Counted from the stretch's first letter, positions 1 through 15,200 are shown. The stretch is 64,000 bases of DNA from Apoderus coryli (GCA_911728435.2 OU452202.1:26267135-26331134), one strand, 5' to 3'. Notes: generated by a model not told the origin, from the sequence alone. Numbers and translations are program-made.

Positions 1-72
1 TCTGTGGAAAGAAATCATTCACGACGAATACGACATGCGTTGGAACATATATTCTAATATTATGAACCTTAC

Positions 73-268
73 CATGAGCTAGATGTAGTCTAACCAACGC
101 CATTATGTAGTTTTCCGCTGTCAATACTCGATTTTTTGCAAATCTCAGTACCAGACATTCCAACACTTTATTGCTTACAGTGCAACCCGCCTCCCATAAC
201 AATGATCTTAAGTTGTAACTTGATGTCTTCCCACTGTTGTGACTCCGTTCGAATTTTTGAAATGCTGA
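73..268 (-). CDS. Calpain exon: penta-EF-hand, later part
   Basis: Encodes [40 protein letters not shown] and [18 protein letters not shown]. Acceptor is a T-rich tract ending TTTAG; donor CATG|GTAAGG, phase 1. The gene continues off the left edge of the window. Confidence 0.9.
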
Positions 269-3200
269 CTAAATTAAAAAAAAAAAAATACGTTTTATAA
301 TAAGTTGATGTCACACAGATTTTATTGATCTATGACACAAGAATGTCACAATGTTGATGCACGTAAGTGTTTCATCAACCGTGAGTCCAAGAAAAGTTGT
401 TGTTTTTACTCTCTCCAGAAGAACCCCATCCGTGCAAATAGAAAGGTCAGATGAGTCCCACTTCGATGGGTGCGAAAACGCATATAACAAGTTTTGTCCC
501 GGTTTAAGTGCAGAGAACTCCTCCGAAACCAATCGGTCAAACAACTGTATACACTCTGACACTTGCCCTGCAAAAGTCCAAGACAGTCACTCCTCACAGA
601 TACTAATGCCGTAGTGTCATCGGCATATTCGAACAATGAGGCTTCCGGCAAGAATTGCGGCAAATCGTTTGAATACAATACAAATAACAGGGGACCCAGC
701 ACAGATCCCTGCTGCACCCCAAGAGAAATTTCCTGACTAGATGATTTAAAGTTTCGCAGAAAACCCATTCCATTGTGATGGGACAGCTCAACAAACTGTT
801 GCCTGCCCGTCAGATAACTATCCAGCCAACTTAGCGTATCCCATAATGACCGAGTCTCTCCAAAAGCAAATCGCGTCGTACACAATCAAAAGCACGAGAC
901 AGGTCGCATACCGGCTACCACCCTCATCAAGGATATCAAAAAGCTCTGAGAAAAGGGACTGCAAAGCCGTAATAGTAGACCGATCAAACTTGGCTAATAA
1001 ATCCTGAAGTCTTTCGTGCATACAGTATTCAAATACTTTTAAAAAGCTACTAGCCAGTGCTATCGGACGGTAGTTCTCTATTTTAGTTTGATCGTGCTTC
1101 TTATGCACAGGAATTATCTTTGATAGCTTCAGTTGGCTCGGAAACACCCCTTCGACGAAAGAAGCATTTATAATATGGGCTAAAGGAATGGCCAGAGCTT
1201 CAATACAAGCCTTTATTAATTTACAAGGCACTTATCGTCAGGCCCCGATGACATTTTGCTTTTCAATTTGTTTCTGGAAATTGCAATTATAATAATAGCC
1301 TAATTGATCCATTTGAGCTTCTGAAGAGACTGAAAGGAGATCAATATTTAGAGCTTCAACACATGCCATGTTGGACCAACGCTTACAAAATGTTTATTCA
1401 TTTGGAATTAATTGTGTTAATTTTTAATCTTTTGAAGATTGGCACAGTAGATTTGAAAGAAATGGAGAATGTTCATAGTCAGAAACATGTGTAGTCTAAA
1501 AGGTTTGGAAGATTTTGTAAACATTCGCATTTAAATTCGATGAGTTTTGCTAGGGTTTTCTTTACCTTACACAGAGAGGCATCAAACTCTCTAAAACACT
1601 AAGATAAAAGGGCGTATGTTCGTTTTTAATTCTACTAGTGATGATCTTTTTGATTCTCTATACTCACCCTCCAAAATTGTAGCATCTGTATGAGTCCAGG
1701 TAGATCCGACAAAGTAATTCTTCCACTTATATTATAATCGCGCAGCATTATTAAACTTTTACATAATTCCAAACCAGGTTTGTCACATAAGCACAGCTTC
1801 CAATTGGCTTTTAAAATCTTCTGTAATTGATGTGCGTCTACTTCTGGCGGATATTTTAATAACAGTTTAGGAGGGATGGTTTTCGGTTCAATCTGTAACA
1901 ATTAAAATTCGAATTTTGTCATGGAAAATAAGTTTATATTGGCTGTAAACATTTTGTCTGTTTCGGAAATTACTTTTGTGGGCAGAGATGCCAATTATAA
2001 GGTATTTGGGCAAGTTGGGAGCTTCGTTCTGGCTTTGTAGAAATTAAAGAAAATGAAGAAAATTGCTTACACCACCCTCGTACCTACCACGGTATTTGTA
2101 GGCGAATCTTCCTCGAATTGTGTGGATAAATTTTTGATAATCATATTGTCTTCGTTAACTTCCCTAGAAAAAAAAAAGAAAACAATTATTAACATAATTT
2201 GTACTCTTGAAGTAGAATTAAGAATTTACCAAATATTGCTTTGTTCATCTGTGAATATTCGAAGTAAAAATTTTCCATCAATATTTGCTAGATTCGTTTG
2301 AGGAACTACTATGTAATCACCAGGTGGTAGTGTGAAAAATGTTACGACTTCTCTAGCAACAGAATGATTTGTCACATCTAATGGTTTCTGGAACAAACAT
2401 GTAGTCATGAGATTTTTTTTAATAATCGAATTTTGCAACAATGTGAGAAATTGTTTGCTCTGTAGTCTGTCCCATGTTGGCTGAGAGAGCAGGATATTCC
2501 CATGGTTAGCAGAGATCACAACACTTTTGGATATTCATGCTCCATTTAAAACCTATAAAATCACTAAACCATATGCACCTTGGCTCACGCGTGGTCTTCT
2601 TGCGATAAAAAAAGATCGAGATAGAGCTCTGACAAAATTTAAAAGAACTGGAAATGACACGGATAAGCTACACTATAAGATGTTATGAAATATGTTCACA
2701 GCTGCAGTCAGAAGGGAAAAAATTTTTTACCATCAACATAAGGTTGATGTCAATGATTAAAAAAGTATGTGGAAAGCTCTAAAACTCCTAAATGCCAGTG
2801 CGAAAAGTAGAACTTCCTCAGCGCTTGAGTAATCCTGATATTATAAATGACTACTTTATTAACAGTGTTCCTGATCTTAATCCCTATGAGGAAATGATTT
2901 CATTTTATGACAATCAAATGAGACATGAGAATATGCCCGTTTTCGATTTCAAAAGGTCTCAGATATGGATGTCTTGAATGTTATTTCTAACATTAAATCG
3001 AGGGCAGTTGGTTCCGATGGAATAAATATTGACACCATTCGTTTGTGTGTTCCTTTTTTGTTGCCCTACATAACCCATATTATGAACATCTATTTGATTA
3101 GGTCAGTGTTTCCCGAAGCATGGAAGTATGCATTGGTAATTGCACTTGCGAAGGTGCCGTGTCCTGTGAGTCTCGAACATTTTAGACCTATAAGTGTGCT

Positions 3201-6200
3201 GCCTACGCTTTCGAAGATGTTGGAGAGAATTATGGAAAGACAACTCCGTGAGTCTGGTTTTAGGCCCCATCAGCATGATTGCGTTTCTTCACTTTTAAAT
3301 TTTACAGACGATAAACTTAATGCGAGTGACAGGGGAAAACTAACAGTGCTTGTGCTCCTAGATTATTCTAAGGCATTTGATACGCTTAACCACAGAATGT
3401 TGCAATCTATTCTCCACTATGTCGGACTATCGCCAAGCTCATTAGACCTCATGTCTAACTATATTAAGGGCAGGCATCAAGCGGTGAACTGTCGAGGAAG
3501 TGTTTCGAATTATAAACCATTAGTTAGAGGTGTTCCACAAGGTTCTGTTTTATCACTTCTGCTGTTTACTGCTCACACATCTAATTTTCCGGCTGCCTTT
3601 GTTTCATGTGACCAGCATTACTATGCTGACGATACACAGTTGTGTCTCTCCTTTCAGCCAAACGATGTCTTACAGGCGGTATCGGCAATCAACGCAGACT
3701 TGCAGGTCTTGTCTGATTTTTCCAGGGACCATTGTTTGAAACTTAATCCTAATAAATCGGTTGCTATTGTGTTTGGAGGGCGAAGTTATAAGAATGCTAA
3801 TGAAGTAAGGATTTTGATGGTGTTGTATCTGTGTAATTTTAGTATTTATTGGGTTAGCTGAACAGACAATTATGGCCATTGGCCATGATTGAACTGAAAC
3901 TCGCCAATGGGCTTCATAAAGCGCTGCTCTGCAGATTTTAATAATGTCAACACTATTAGAACTTTGTTCACGACGCTCGTTGGAGTATGCTTCGGCGGTT
4001 TGGGCTCCCTCATACGATTTTCGCATTGCCCAGGTCGCGAAAGTTCAACGCCGATTCCTTGGGTACGTTCATTTCAAGCTTGGTCGTCCCCGACCTACTG
4101 ATTTTGTGATTAATTATGGTGCTTTGATGGATGAGCTGTGGCTCACAACTTTGAGCGATGGCAGGGTCTTTAGAGAACTAATAATTCTCTATAAGCTGTC
4201 TTTAACAATTTGGTATCGTCTTCCTATGTGTTGTCGAATATTAATTTACACGTGTCGTCCAGGAATAATAGAGCCTCTCAGTTTTTCACGAAGAGTTCCA
4301 CCGTACGAATTACGGACGACACCATTATAACCCCAGAGTGATCAAATTGGCCAATTCTCACTCTTATTTAAACCTCGATTTCTTTGCGCCTATCGGTGAG
4401 TTTACTTGACTCTTGAAGTGTGGGCATCGTGGTGGCGGTTTGGAGTGATTGGCGAATGGCTGTTTTGTTGTCGTCCGAATGTCTTTCCGGTCCTTGCGTG
4501 TGTCTTGCGAACGGCACGAGCATAATTTTGGAAACTGTTTTCATTGAATTAAATTAAAGGTTTTTATTATTGTTGCTGTAATAATGGACTTTGTCCATGA
4601 ATAAATAAATAAATTAGGAGTTACTGAGTTTGCATTTTCTATTCTAGAACTCTTAGATAGACTTCGAGTTTTCATTTCAATATTATTTTCTTCGCTGTGA
4701 GATACAATAGATTTTGTATCATTTTGTTGATTACTGTAATAAGATACCTAATGAATCGTAATTAGCAAGAACAATTAATTAATAAAGCCATTGACGTTTT
4801 TACTTCCATAGACTAACAATGTGTCTTCAAATCAATGAAGAGGGATTTATTTGTTTTTGTAAATAAAAACCAGTTATTCACTTGTACGTTGAGAACAACA
4901 AATATTACATACTTACTTGTTCGGTAACGAAATGGGATGTCAGTCGTTGCATTGAATGCGGTATCTCATAGACAGCAAATCCAATAGCGAACAACGGTTT
5001 TCTCTTTTTTGATTCCACAATGTTTGTCTCATAACTCTGTGTAACTGACACCACTACGTGACATTTATTGCTGGTGGTACGTGGAATTTGTACATGAAAC
5101 TGTGGATTCATAGCTGTTGTTTCTGCAAAAATGGGAAATCATTTAGAAAACATTTCATATTATACTTTATAATTCCACATTGGCGGAATATTTATATTGT
5201 CCGACTCAGTAACTTTTAGTTAAATCGACTTAATACTAAAGGAAATGTAGAGAATTGATCAATGTGAAGAAGTACTATCGAAGCCTGTTTTAGCACTGCT
5301 TTCTTACGCCATCAGTTCAAATTGCTGCTTGATTAGACTTTACAATATATATTTAACCTTTCTTTGCAATCTAACACATTTCCTGACCCTTGGAAGATGG
5401 GTCGTGTATGCCCTGTACATAAGTCTGGCGAACTTGATAGAATTGTAAATTATCGGCCAATTTCTATCCTATCTAATTTCTCTAAAGTGTTTGAGATTGC
5501 ACTACATAATAAGCTGTTCAACCAGGTGAAGGCTAAGTTGGTCTGGCAACAACATGGATTTTTTCAGAAGCGCTCCACTGTAAGCAATTTAGTGACTTTC
5601 TTACAGGATGTATATCCCGCTGTTGGTCGGGGCTTTCAAGTCGACGCAATCTACACAGATTTTTCTAAAGCCTTCGACAAGATCGATCATTCTTTGATGC
5701 AGCAACGCATGAATGACATTGGCTTCAGCAGGAAATTAATTGCATTTTTTGGGTCATATTTAACGACTCGTCAGCAGTTCGTTGAATATAATGGCTATCG
5801 GTCTGATTGCTTCTTTGTGCCTAATGGAGTCCCACAGGGTAGTACCTTGGCTCCTTTACTGTTTGCTATCTTTGTGAACAGTATTGGTGATAATTTCTCA
5901 AGTCAGCACTTGCTTTTTGCGGTTGATTTGAAGTTGTACAGTGTTGTACGGTGTACCGATGATTGTGATCGTTTGCAAAGAGACCTACATATGCTGTCTG
6001 TATGGTGTGACCTAAGCAAGCTTCCCTTAAATGCTAACAAATGTAAATCCATAACGTTTACAAAACGCCTTACACCTGTGATGCACAACTACATACTTAA
6101 TGGAATCGCGTTAGAGAGATCTAATGTCATTAAGGACCTCGGGATTTATGTTGACAGTGTATTGACTTTTAATGACCATGTCTCACATGTTTCGGCGGCT

Positions 6201-9200
6201 GCACTCAGGATGCTGGGATTCATTTTCCGACAAACAAAGAATTTTAATAATATAGACTGCCTTAAAACGCTATATTTTGCTTATGTACGGTCCAAATTGG
6301 AATATGCCTCAATTGTTTGGTCACCTATGTATCATGTCCATATACAGAGGCTTGAGAACATCCAACGCGAATTCTTAAAATATCTGTCATTTAAGCTTGA
6401 TGGATGTTTTCCATCTCGCGGCTGTAGTCACGGTTTGTTGCTGAACAGGTTTCAGTTTCAACTATTGTCCGAGCGGCGCATTTATGTTTCTCAAATATTT
6501 ATCTTCAAATTAATAAACCGTTTGCTGGACTGTCCTCGGCTGCTTCATCAGATTGGGTTTCGTGTTCCCCGCTTGCACGCAAGAGCTTCTGATATATTTT
6601 GGGTGCCCCAGGTTCACGCAAACTATGAAACTACTTACTTACTACTATGAAAATACTTACTATTAAATTAAATCTACTTTGAAAAGATTCAAACAACTCA
6701 ATACAAATAATTTTTGTGTAGTACTTACCTATAAAATTTGGGCCTCCTCCTGCATTATATCCAGATCTCCATCTGCGCCTCGCCAACACTGCTCGCCAGG
6801 GTTGTTTTGAATGTAGAGCTCCTTCCAACATCCAATCGTCAGGACCCACGTGAACTAAATCCAGTTGTGTGAATTGGCGAGCAAAATCATCAAAAGACAT
6901 CCTATAAATTATGTGAATTGTTCAAATTTATGTGATGCAGTGAAAATTTCTTCTCAAAGAAGCTACTTACTTACCAAAACTCACCGTCGTTTGCTACCCG
7001 TATGCTTAAAAGCTCCTTATCTCTTGGTGACAATCCGTCCCACTCCCAACTTCTCTCACTCCAAGCACCAGTCCATTCACCTCTGGACCAAGGATTTCTT
7101 AGTCGCACTAGGGGTGTCTCACCATTAGGACCTCGCACCCTTGCCAATCCCGTTACACTATAGGCGTGTTGAGTTATGAGACCATTCCGAAGGCGAAGTT
7201 GACGTTTATTGTCTTTTTCCTAACGAGTATTATTTCACTTTTACTGATTTAAATCAAATCAAAAGAGAGTGAAGGATAAGGATAACCAAGATTACCTGAG
7301 TTATGGTGGCAATTAATAGGCTAGACCTTGGTACTGCACTATTCAGTACTTGAAAAGTGAGGAATCGTTCTTGGTGTGTTAGACCGAAACTCTGAACGAT
7401 TCCACCGGTTAAGTCTTGTAGAGCTCTTGTTGTTGATCCTATGGCTAGATTCTCGTATGAACCATAGAATCTAAAGAAAGGAATCGCAAATTTTAATCTC
7501 TGAAATTCATTCAGGCATTAAACGTAAGTAGATAAGCTATGACAGTTTGGCCTCATTTCTTATGGGAAATCGCTGAGGTCCAATCTGGCCATTTTTGATT
7601 CCTTTCAAGGCTCCGCGAGGCCATGAAGCCCGTGACACTGAAAGGAACCAAAAATTGGACCTTAGCGAAATGAGGCCCAACTCTCATAGCTTATCTACCA
7701 ACGTAATAATCAAAACAGAAATTTCTTATTGAATTTTTTTAACAATAAAAACAACATCTGATACCTAACAAGAATAAGGGTTGCCAAGGCTCATAATATA
7801 AATAGTTGGCCCTCATATTCGCTAAGCAAAAACAGGTAATATCCAATGAACTATAGTATACGTACTTTGCATAAGCTTTTTCCAGTAAAGCTGCCCAAAA
7901 TTCTGTGGCGTTTGCACAATGTAGATAAACTAGTCGACCTTTATGCGTTGGCAATTTGTCATCTACGATGATTTCATGCCAATCACCAAAATGCCAAAAC
8001 CGAAACCTGAAACAAATTAAAATTGTGTTAGGTATTGTATTGTTAACAATATACCGTTGATCTTTATTGTCATAAACAAACTCAGGTAGGAACTAATATA
8101 AAAACGCAATAAATTGGTGCAGGATCGGATTGAAAATGTTGCAGCATATTGCTTTGTTGATGTGTTGCATTAAAACAGTTTTCAAATACAAATCAAGGGC
8201 ATTTAAAAATACATTACACTACAACTCAATCTGTACCTACTAAAGTTAAAAATAATTTGTAAACAAAACATATAAAACATAAGAATAATAATTAATACAT
8301 ACAGGTACATCGTCAAATAAATAAATAAATCAATTAAGATACTTAAAGGAAATTAATTAAGTAAATATTCTACAGTTCAATATATATACAAACACACAAT
8401 ACAAACTACTATTCAGTGTGTGAATCGCTCAAAAATTAATGCACATTAAAAAAGTCACCTACTGTATAAAAAGCTTTTTCTAACAAATACGTCTTTAGAG
8501 CTTTACGGAATCGAGGAAGGGATGATAGCAATTTGATTTCCATTGGCAGATGGTTGTGCATTTTTTTTGCATTGTATATAATCGAGCTTTTGATTAATTC
8601 GGAGGATGGGGCTGGCAGATAAAGATCATGTTCGGCGTGTCTAAGGAGATAGTTATGGAATGGTCTTTCACAGACATCTGACAGGTGTTTGCGGATTAAG
8701 CAGACCGATTCCAGTATGGATAAGGAAGGTAGTGTTAGTATTTTAAATTTTCTGAAGAAGTCCTGGGAATGGGCTCTATAGCGCAATCTCAGAGAGTATC
8801 GAATAGCTCTTTTTTGTAATCTAAAAATACGCCCAAATTGCGTTGCACAGCATGTACCCCAGAATGGGAGGGCGTATCGAAGATGGTTGGAAACTGATCT
8901 TAACGCAAAATAGGCAGAGCTTAATTTTTTTTGATAACGCATCAATGTGCAACTTCCACTTCAGGGAGCTGTCAACAACAAGGCCCAGAAACTTCACAGA
9001 AGAAACGACGTGAATAGTGGAATTATTAAGTTCAAAAGACTGCAGCGCAACTTTATATGACACAGATTTAGTTTTCGCAGTGTTCAAGCACAACAGGTTA
9101 GAGTCACACCATCATTCTGAAAGCATGAAAACTAGTTCCAATTGTTGTCCCTAATGTTCATCATCCAATAAGAATATTTTCTTCTCACGTCTAAAAATAA

Positions 9201-12200
9201 TGTTAACGATGTTCTAACGCTTTAGCGTTAGCGTTCTAATCAATATACGTTGTTATGATTGAAAAATCATGTGATAGAGGACAATAATATCAAATTGTAT
9301 CTATAAAATGTGTGTGTAAGTTAGAGGCAATTATATTTTTTCTCGATAAGCATTAAATTAAGTTTAAGAATGTGATAACGACTAGGCATTAAAATTTACA
9401 AGCAATTGTTAAATTTCTTTTATAGTACTGACTATCTTTTACCACACTATACCTACATACTTGAAGTATATGTTTTTTCTTAATAGTAGGTTGGTTGGTT
9501 GGTATACCTTTATGGCGGTATCTCTGTTCTTCTAATACAATATATAGATATATTTTTCGTAAACAATAGGTGTATAATACGTTTTAAGCGCGAAAAAAAT
9601 AAATACAGAATAGAATAGAAAACGAACAAAGGGCCTGGATATTCCATTCTATGGTTGTTATCGCAAAAATCACAAATATTATGTTTAAATATTTCTTATA
9701 CTATACCAAAGATTAATCTTTGACTATACTAACTTGATAAAGGATTGCTTTGCTAGGCTTTGTTCCGAAGAAACTGGATTTTTGCTACGTTGAACGTTTC
9801 TGCAAATCAATAGATACTAAACGTCTACAACGTGATTTATGAAAACGCAACGTGAGATATTACTGACAATTTGGCTTCTTACAATTTCTTAGCTGTTCTA
9901 TATCAATGTAAACTATTTTCAGCATCAAAAAGTCCTAGTAACATCAGCCATTGTCTTGTTATAATTAATCAAAAAACAGATTCAAATTGATTGTATTCAT
10001 GGCCTGATTCATTTTAATATTCAAAATGGTCATAATTTCATAAGGACACCATGTATATACTATACAGGGGGGATTATTTGTGTAAATTTCTTTCCTACAT
10101 TATTCTATCTTAAAGAGCGTTAAAACTACTAATATATAAACGTTTTTTACAAAATATGATACCTAACTGATGACACATTTGCTACAATTTCCTATATTTT
10201 CCAGTTTCCTTTACAAGTAGATTTCATAAATATTAAGTATGATTGTGACATCTAAAATTAATCTGTAAGTATACTTACCCAATAATGTCGAGGAGAAACG
10301 GGGACACTAATTACGTGGTATTAAACATGATTTGTATCCATACATTATACTGAAATACTATTTCGAATTCTTTTAAAGATTTATCTATAGAAATCTCATT
10401 TAATAATTATTTTAATAGATGCAACTTTATAATATAATACCTACCAATATCTTATCTCCGTGGTATTATTATTATTATTGGCATACCATGATCTGGAATT
10501 TCAAATAAATGTTCTAATGAAGTGCTTTTCCAGGTATTTTCTATAGTTCGAGTTTTTTTTTTAACTTTCTAAAATTATTACCCACTGGTAAACTGAACTA
10601 GACCTTGAAACATTCTTGATATGCTATTGGTACAATCCGAATGTATGTTCATACAAAAACAACATTCTCTTCAATATAATTTCCTCTTTTTTATGGTTAA
10701 AAACACTAATTAGACTAACTGTTATCTAAGAAGGGTGCTTATACGAATTTAGACATAATAGTTAAACTAGTTAGACATCATAGACACCTCATGCCTAATA
10801 TAAAGTGAATGACGATAGCTATAGAAGCGTCAACTATATACCGTTGCCTTTTGTTGGCAATAAAACCCTCGGGCCATAAAATGTCTTCAATTTCCCACTT
10901 TTAATGCATAACCCGAGTATACAAATGTTATTTACCTGCAGGGATGACGTATTATATCCTATTTAACAAGATACAGCACTACGGAATGCGGGGGGTTCCA
11001 CTGGGATGGTTTAAGTCGTACCTTAGCAACAGAAGTCAGTGTGTGAGGGTCAATGCGGCAGGCCGATGGATTGGGGAGTTCCACAGGATTCGGTGTTGGG
11101 TCCTATTTTGTTTTTGCTATTTATCAACGACATTACGTGCCTAGATATTAGCGGTAAAGTATGTCTCTTTGCTGATGATACTAGTTTCACTTGGTGCGGC
11201 CTGGATAGTGTGGCTCTTCATAGTACCATATCCAAAGACTTAATCACCATCAAATCATGGTAAAATTGTTTGAACTCAACACATTAATTATTTGATTTTG
11301 TGATTTTTCTAAAATAAAATCGTTAGTTTCTTGTTTCTTGTTTTTTTTAATGGAAATCCTTGTACATTATACTGTTTCCTGCGAGTACTTAGAATTTTAA
11401 ATAAAGAAGCTTATAAAGCATTTTTAATTACTCTTTCATCTGTAAATGGAAGATTTGACCCCTTATCTTCTCATTCTGATGTTTTCAAATTTTTGTGAAA
11501 ACCTTATTCAGGAATATGCCAAGAGTAAATATAGAAAAACGTCCAATTTCTTCAATTCTATTTACTGTTGTTTTTTTGTATGTGTACACTTACTGTTTGC
11601 GTGAAATAAAAATTGTCTAGTCGAAAATGTTGGATATAAATTTCAATATTGAACAGTGAGAGAATGAGCAGTAAATTTTGCTCAATACGTCTAGAGAAAA
11701 AGTCTTCAATCATCTCTCTTTTTCACGACCGCACCGAACTTTACTAATTGGGTTTACTTATAAAATACAAAAGACACTAACTAAAAATTCTACTCTACCA
11801 TATCCGAAGCTAAATCTGTTCCAGATAGGTAGATATAAATTTAATATTAATCATTGTAACTTGTAAATAGCAATTTATCAATACAACCTTTTAATAGGAC
11901 TGATTATAATATATTATAAAACGAGTGCTGTGCGTTTTCATGAATTGCACGGACTGCTGCTATTTACCATGTAAAATACTTACTTAATGGTTCACTATGT
12001 ATCGTTAGCAATTAATTTACTATGTTGGTTATAAAGTGGCAATATCTACCAGCAAAAAGGAAAACGTCCCTCCGTGCTTAGAATACGAAATAAAGTGTCT
12101 ATTTGTCGCAGATTTAATAGTAATTTACTGTAAATAATGTGTCTTTGGTGTTCATTTCTACATATATACCGGATGTCCCAAAGTGATGAGATATTAGGTA

Positions 12201-15200
12201 CATACTGTAATTTACAATAATCCGTAATGCTTATTAATTTCAATTAATGAATATTTTTGATGACAAAACATTTAAAGGTAGTGTAGTGTTCAATTTTGGG
12301 AAACGTTTTTAGTTGACGAGGTTTCCTCCAAAAAAAATGTGACTATGTAGGTATTTTATTTATTCAACAATATTTATTTTGGCCCCGCAGAACTTTTTCC
12401 AATCTTCAAAGTCGAAGCACTTCTGACATGAGAGTTTTGATATGGTCTTGAGCTCTTCCGGCGTGCGATTTTCTCTCTTCATTAGGACAAAACGCTGTTC
12501 TTTATGGGTATTTTCAGCTTTGTGGCCGTGTTGTTTTTTGTATAAAAAATCACCAAAAAGTAACGATATGCGAGCAGATGCATTATCGCCACAAATCTGG
12601 GTTTTTCTACATATTACTTCATACAAACTGCGCATAACTGGCTATCAAAGAAACCAATACGCAAAGCCTTTACGAAGTTGGCGTGGTTTTTTGATTTCAG
12701 CTCTTCTGACCACTCCATTATAACTCTGTTGAGCAAATCAGGATTGTTGTTGACGTCTTTAAACAACTCCTTAGCGATGCTCATGCAAAATTGAGCAATT
12801 TCAGCCCAAATTTCGCTGCCACAGATTTCAAACAACCTAAAAAATTGCATGGCATGACCCAACCGATATGCCGACATTCTCAGCAACACAAAGCCAATTT
12901 CCAACATAACTTAAAGTCTTGTTACTTTATGTAACAACATAAATAACGCCTCCCGCCAGGGAATTCGAACGTCTCTAGTGTTGGGAATAGGATGTAATGG
13001 AGTTGTACTTCTTGTCCGTTCATCGTTTGTGAACTTTATTTCACCGGGCATAGGTATTGCCCGCTCACATTAGATGCTATAGTATCGTGCTACGATTAGT
13101 CCAGCATGGGAATACGAGGCACCATCGTACCTGAAACGATTAGAGGCCACGGAGAACAAGGCAAGAAGAATGCAAATGGGTGCACTGTGGTTTGTGTCAA
13201 ACGCACAGATCCGAAGGGACCTTAAACTCGACTACCTGAGGGAAGTTATAAGGTTGAGAGCTCAGAAGGTCTTTGCAATGGCAGAGCCACATGCAAAACC
13301 ACTGATTCGCGAAGCAGTCAACTACAAATGTTGAAGACGGTGCCAGGCGGTATCGTTGACGAAGGAAACCCCAGCATGAAAACATCAATTGACATTGTTT
13401 ATTCTTTATTACAGCTCAATTAATCAAATCTATGTTACAGAGTGTCTTCTAGGCATCACCAACAGAGGACAACAGCAACATAGAACAATCAACAACAGAA
13501 AGGATGGTTTTTGAGCCAAACAACAAATGAGGGAGAGTTTTAGTGCAGTTCAAGTCTACCACACTACCCACGGAAGTGGTAACAAACCCTCTGGGTGTAT
13601 ATCGAGATTTAAAAGAAAAATAGCCTGCCGATCACGACTGATGAGTTGTGGATCACCGAAACGACGTATAATTGCCTATATTTATCTCACAAGATCTGAG
13701 TTATCACATTACAAAATATAAATAAAGATTATCGGCTAAAAAAAGCTTGTTACAGCGACATACGCATACAGCTTAAAAGCGGATGATATGATGTGATAAA
13801 GCTTCATGTACTTCCATGAAGTTTTGAGGATACATTCTGTATATAAAGTTATGTTAAGCTTTGTATGCGTGCATCACATACATATATCTTCACCATCTTA
13901 TTAATATTAAACGGTGTTCAATTAAATTCAAATATAAATAAAAGTTTAATAGTGAAATATGTAGTGAAAGAGAGTTAGTTGTCTATAGCTATTATGCATT
14001 GGAATTTACTACATTTTTTCCTTCTTATTTAAGAAAGTAATGGATCTCAATTTATGGTTAATGATACATACTAAATTTAATTAATTTAATTTATTGGAAA
14101 TTCTTAATCTGAATTTCCTGCTAAACATGTTTTGAAATCTCAGAGGTTCTATTATGTATTCAAACCAACACGATTTAGTAGTTTCGCAGTCTGTACGATT
14201 AGTGGGTGATTTGTACAGATTCTCAAAAAGCTTTTGATCGTATTGATCATACTGTTTTGATTACGAGGCTGTGTGTTTATAGTTTTTCTTCTAAGGGGTG
14301 TTTTTTATAAAGGTATAGAACTTTGAAATGGAATAAAACAAAGATGAATTTTTTAAATTGACATGAAATTTACTTTATGCGAAAGATAATCTTCTGGCAT
14401 TATAATTTAAATATGACTCCTGGCATATTACCGTCACGGCTGGCTCGGACGTAGTCTTATCTGGAGGTCCAATATTCGATGACTTTTTCCAACATTTGTG
14501 GCCGTATATCGGCATTAACGCGGCGAATGTTGTCCTCCAAGTGGTCAATGGTTTCGGGCTTATCGGCGTAGACTAGCGACTTCAGATATCCCCAAAGACA
14601 ATAATCTAGCGGCGTTAAATCGCACGATCTTGGGGGCCAATTCAGGGGTCCGAAACGTGAAACTATGCCGTTACCAAACCTTTCCTCCAATAAATCAATC
14701 GTGGCATGAGCTGTGTGACATGTTGCGCCGTCTTTTGAAACTACAGCTCCTGTATATCATGGTTGTTCAATTGATGAACGAAAAAGTCAGACCATTGACT
14801 GCATCGTTCTGATCAGCATCGTTTTTAAAGAAGTACGGACCAATGATCCGACCAGCCGATAAAGCACACCAAACAGTCAGTTTTTTCTGGATGTAACGGT
14901 GTCCAACATACACTTGAGGATTACCATCACTCCAAATACGGCAGTTTTGTTTATTGACGTATGCATTCAAACAAAAGACAGCTTCATCGCTAAACAAAAT
15001 TCGCTAATGAAAATTGGGATCAACAACAATCTTGTTTTGAGCACATTCACTGAATCTACGCCTTGCTAGGTGATCGTGTGGCTTCAATTGTTGCACGAGT
15101 TGGATCCTGTGCACGATGGCGATACTGATTCGGGTCTTCTTCTACGCTACGCTTTACATCAGCAATGACTTCTTATCATTCACTGTAAACGTGGTGCGAA

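Noticed and set aside
12893..13045. tRNA gene or tRNA-derived SINE
   Set aside because: Only a B-box-like word is visible; there is no A box at the right distance and no cloverleaf.
13527..13721. Plus frame overlapping the 13.6-kb hammerhead
   Set aside because: The coding reading crosses the ribozyme core, and the repeat relation explains the sequence better.
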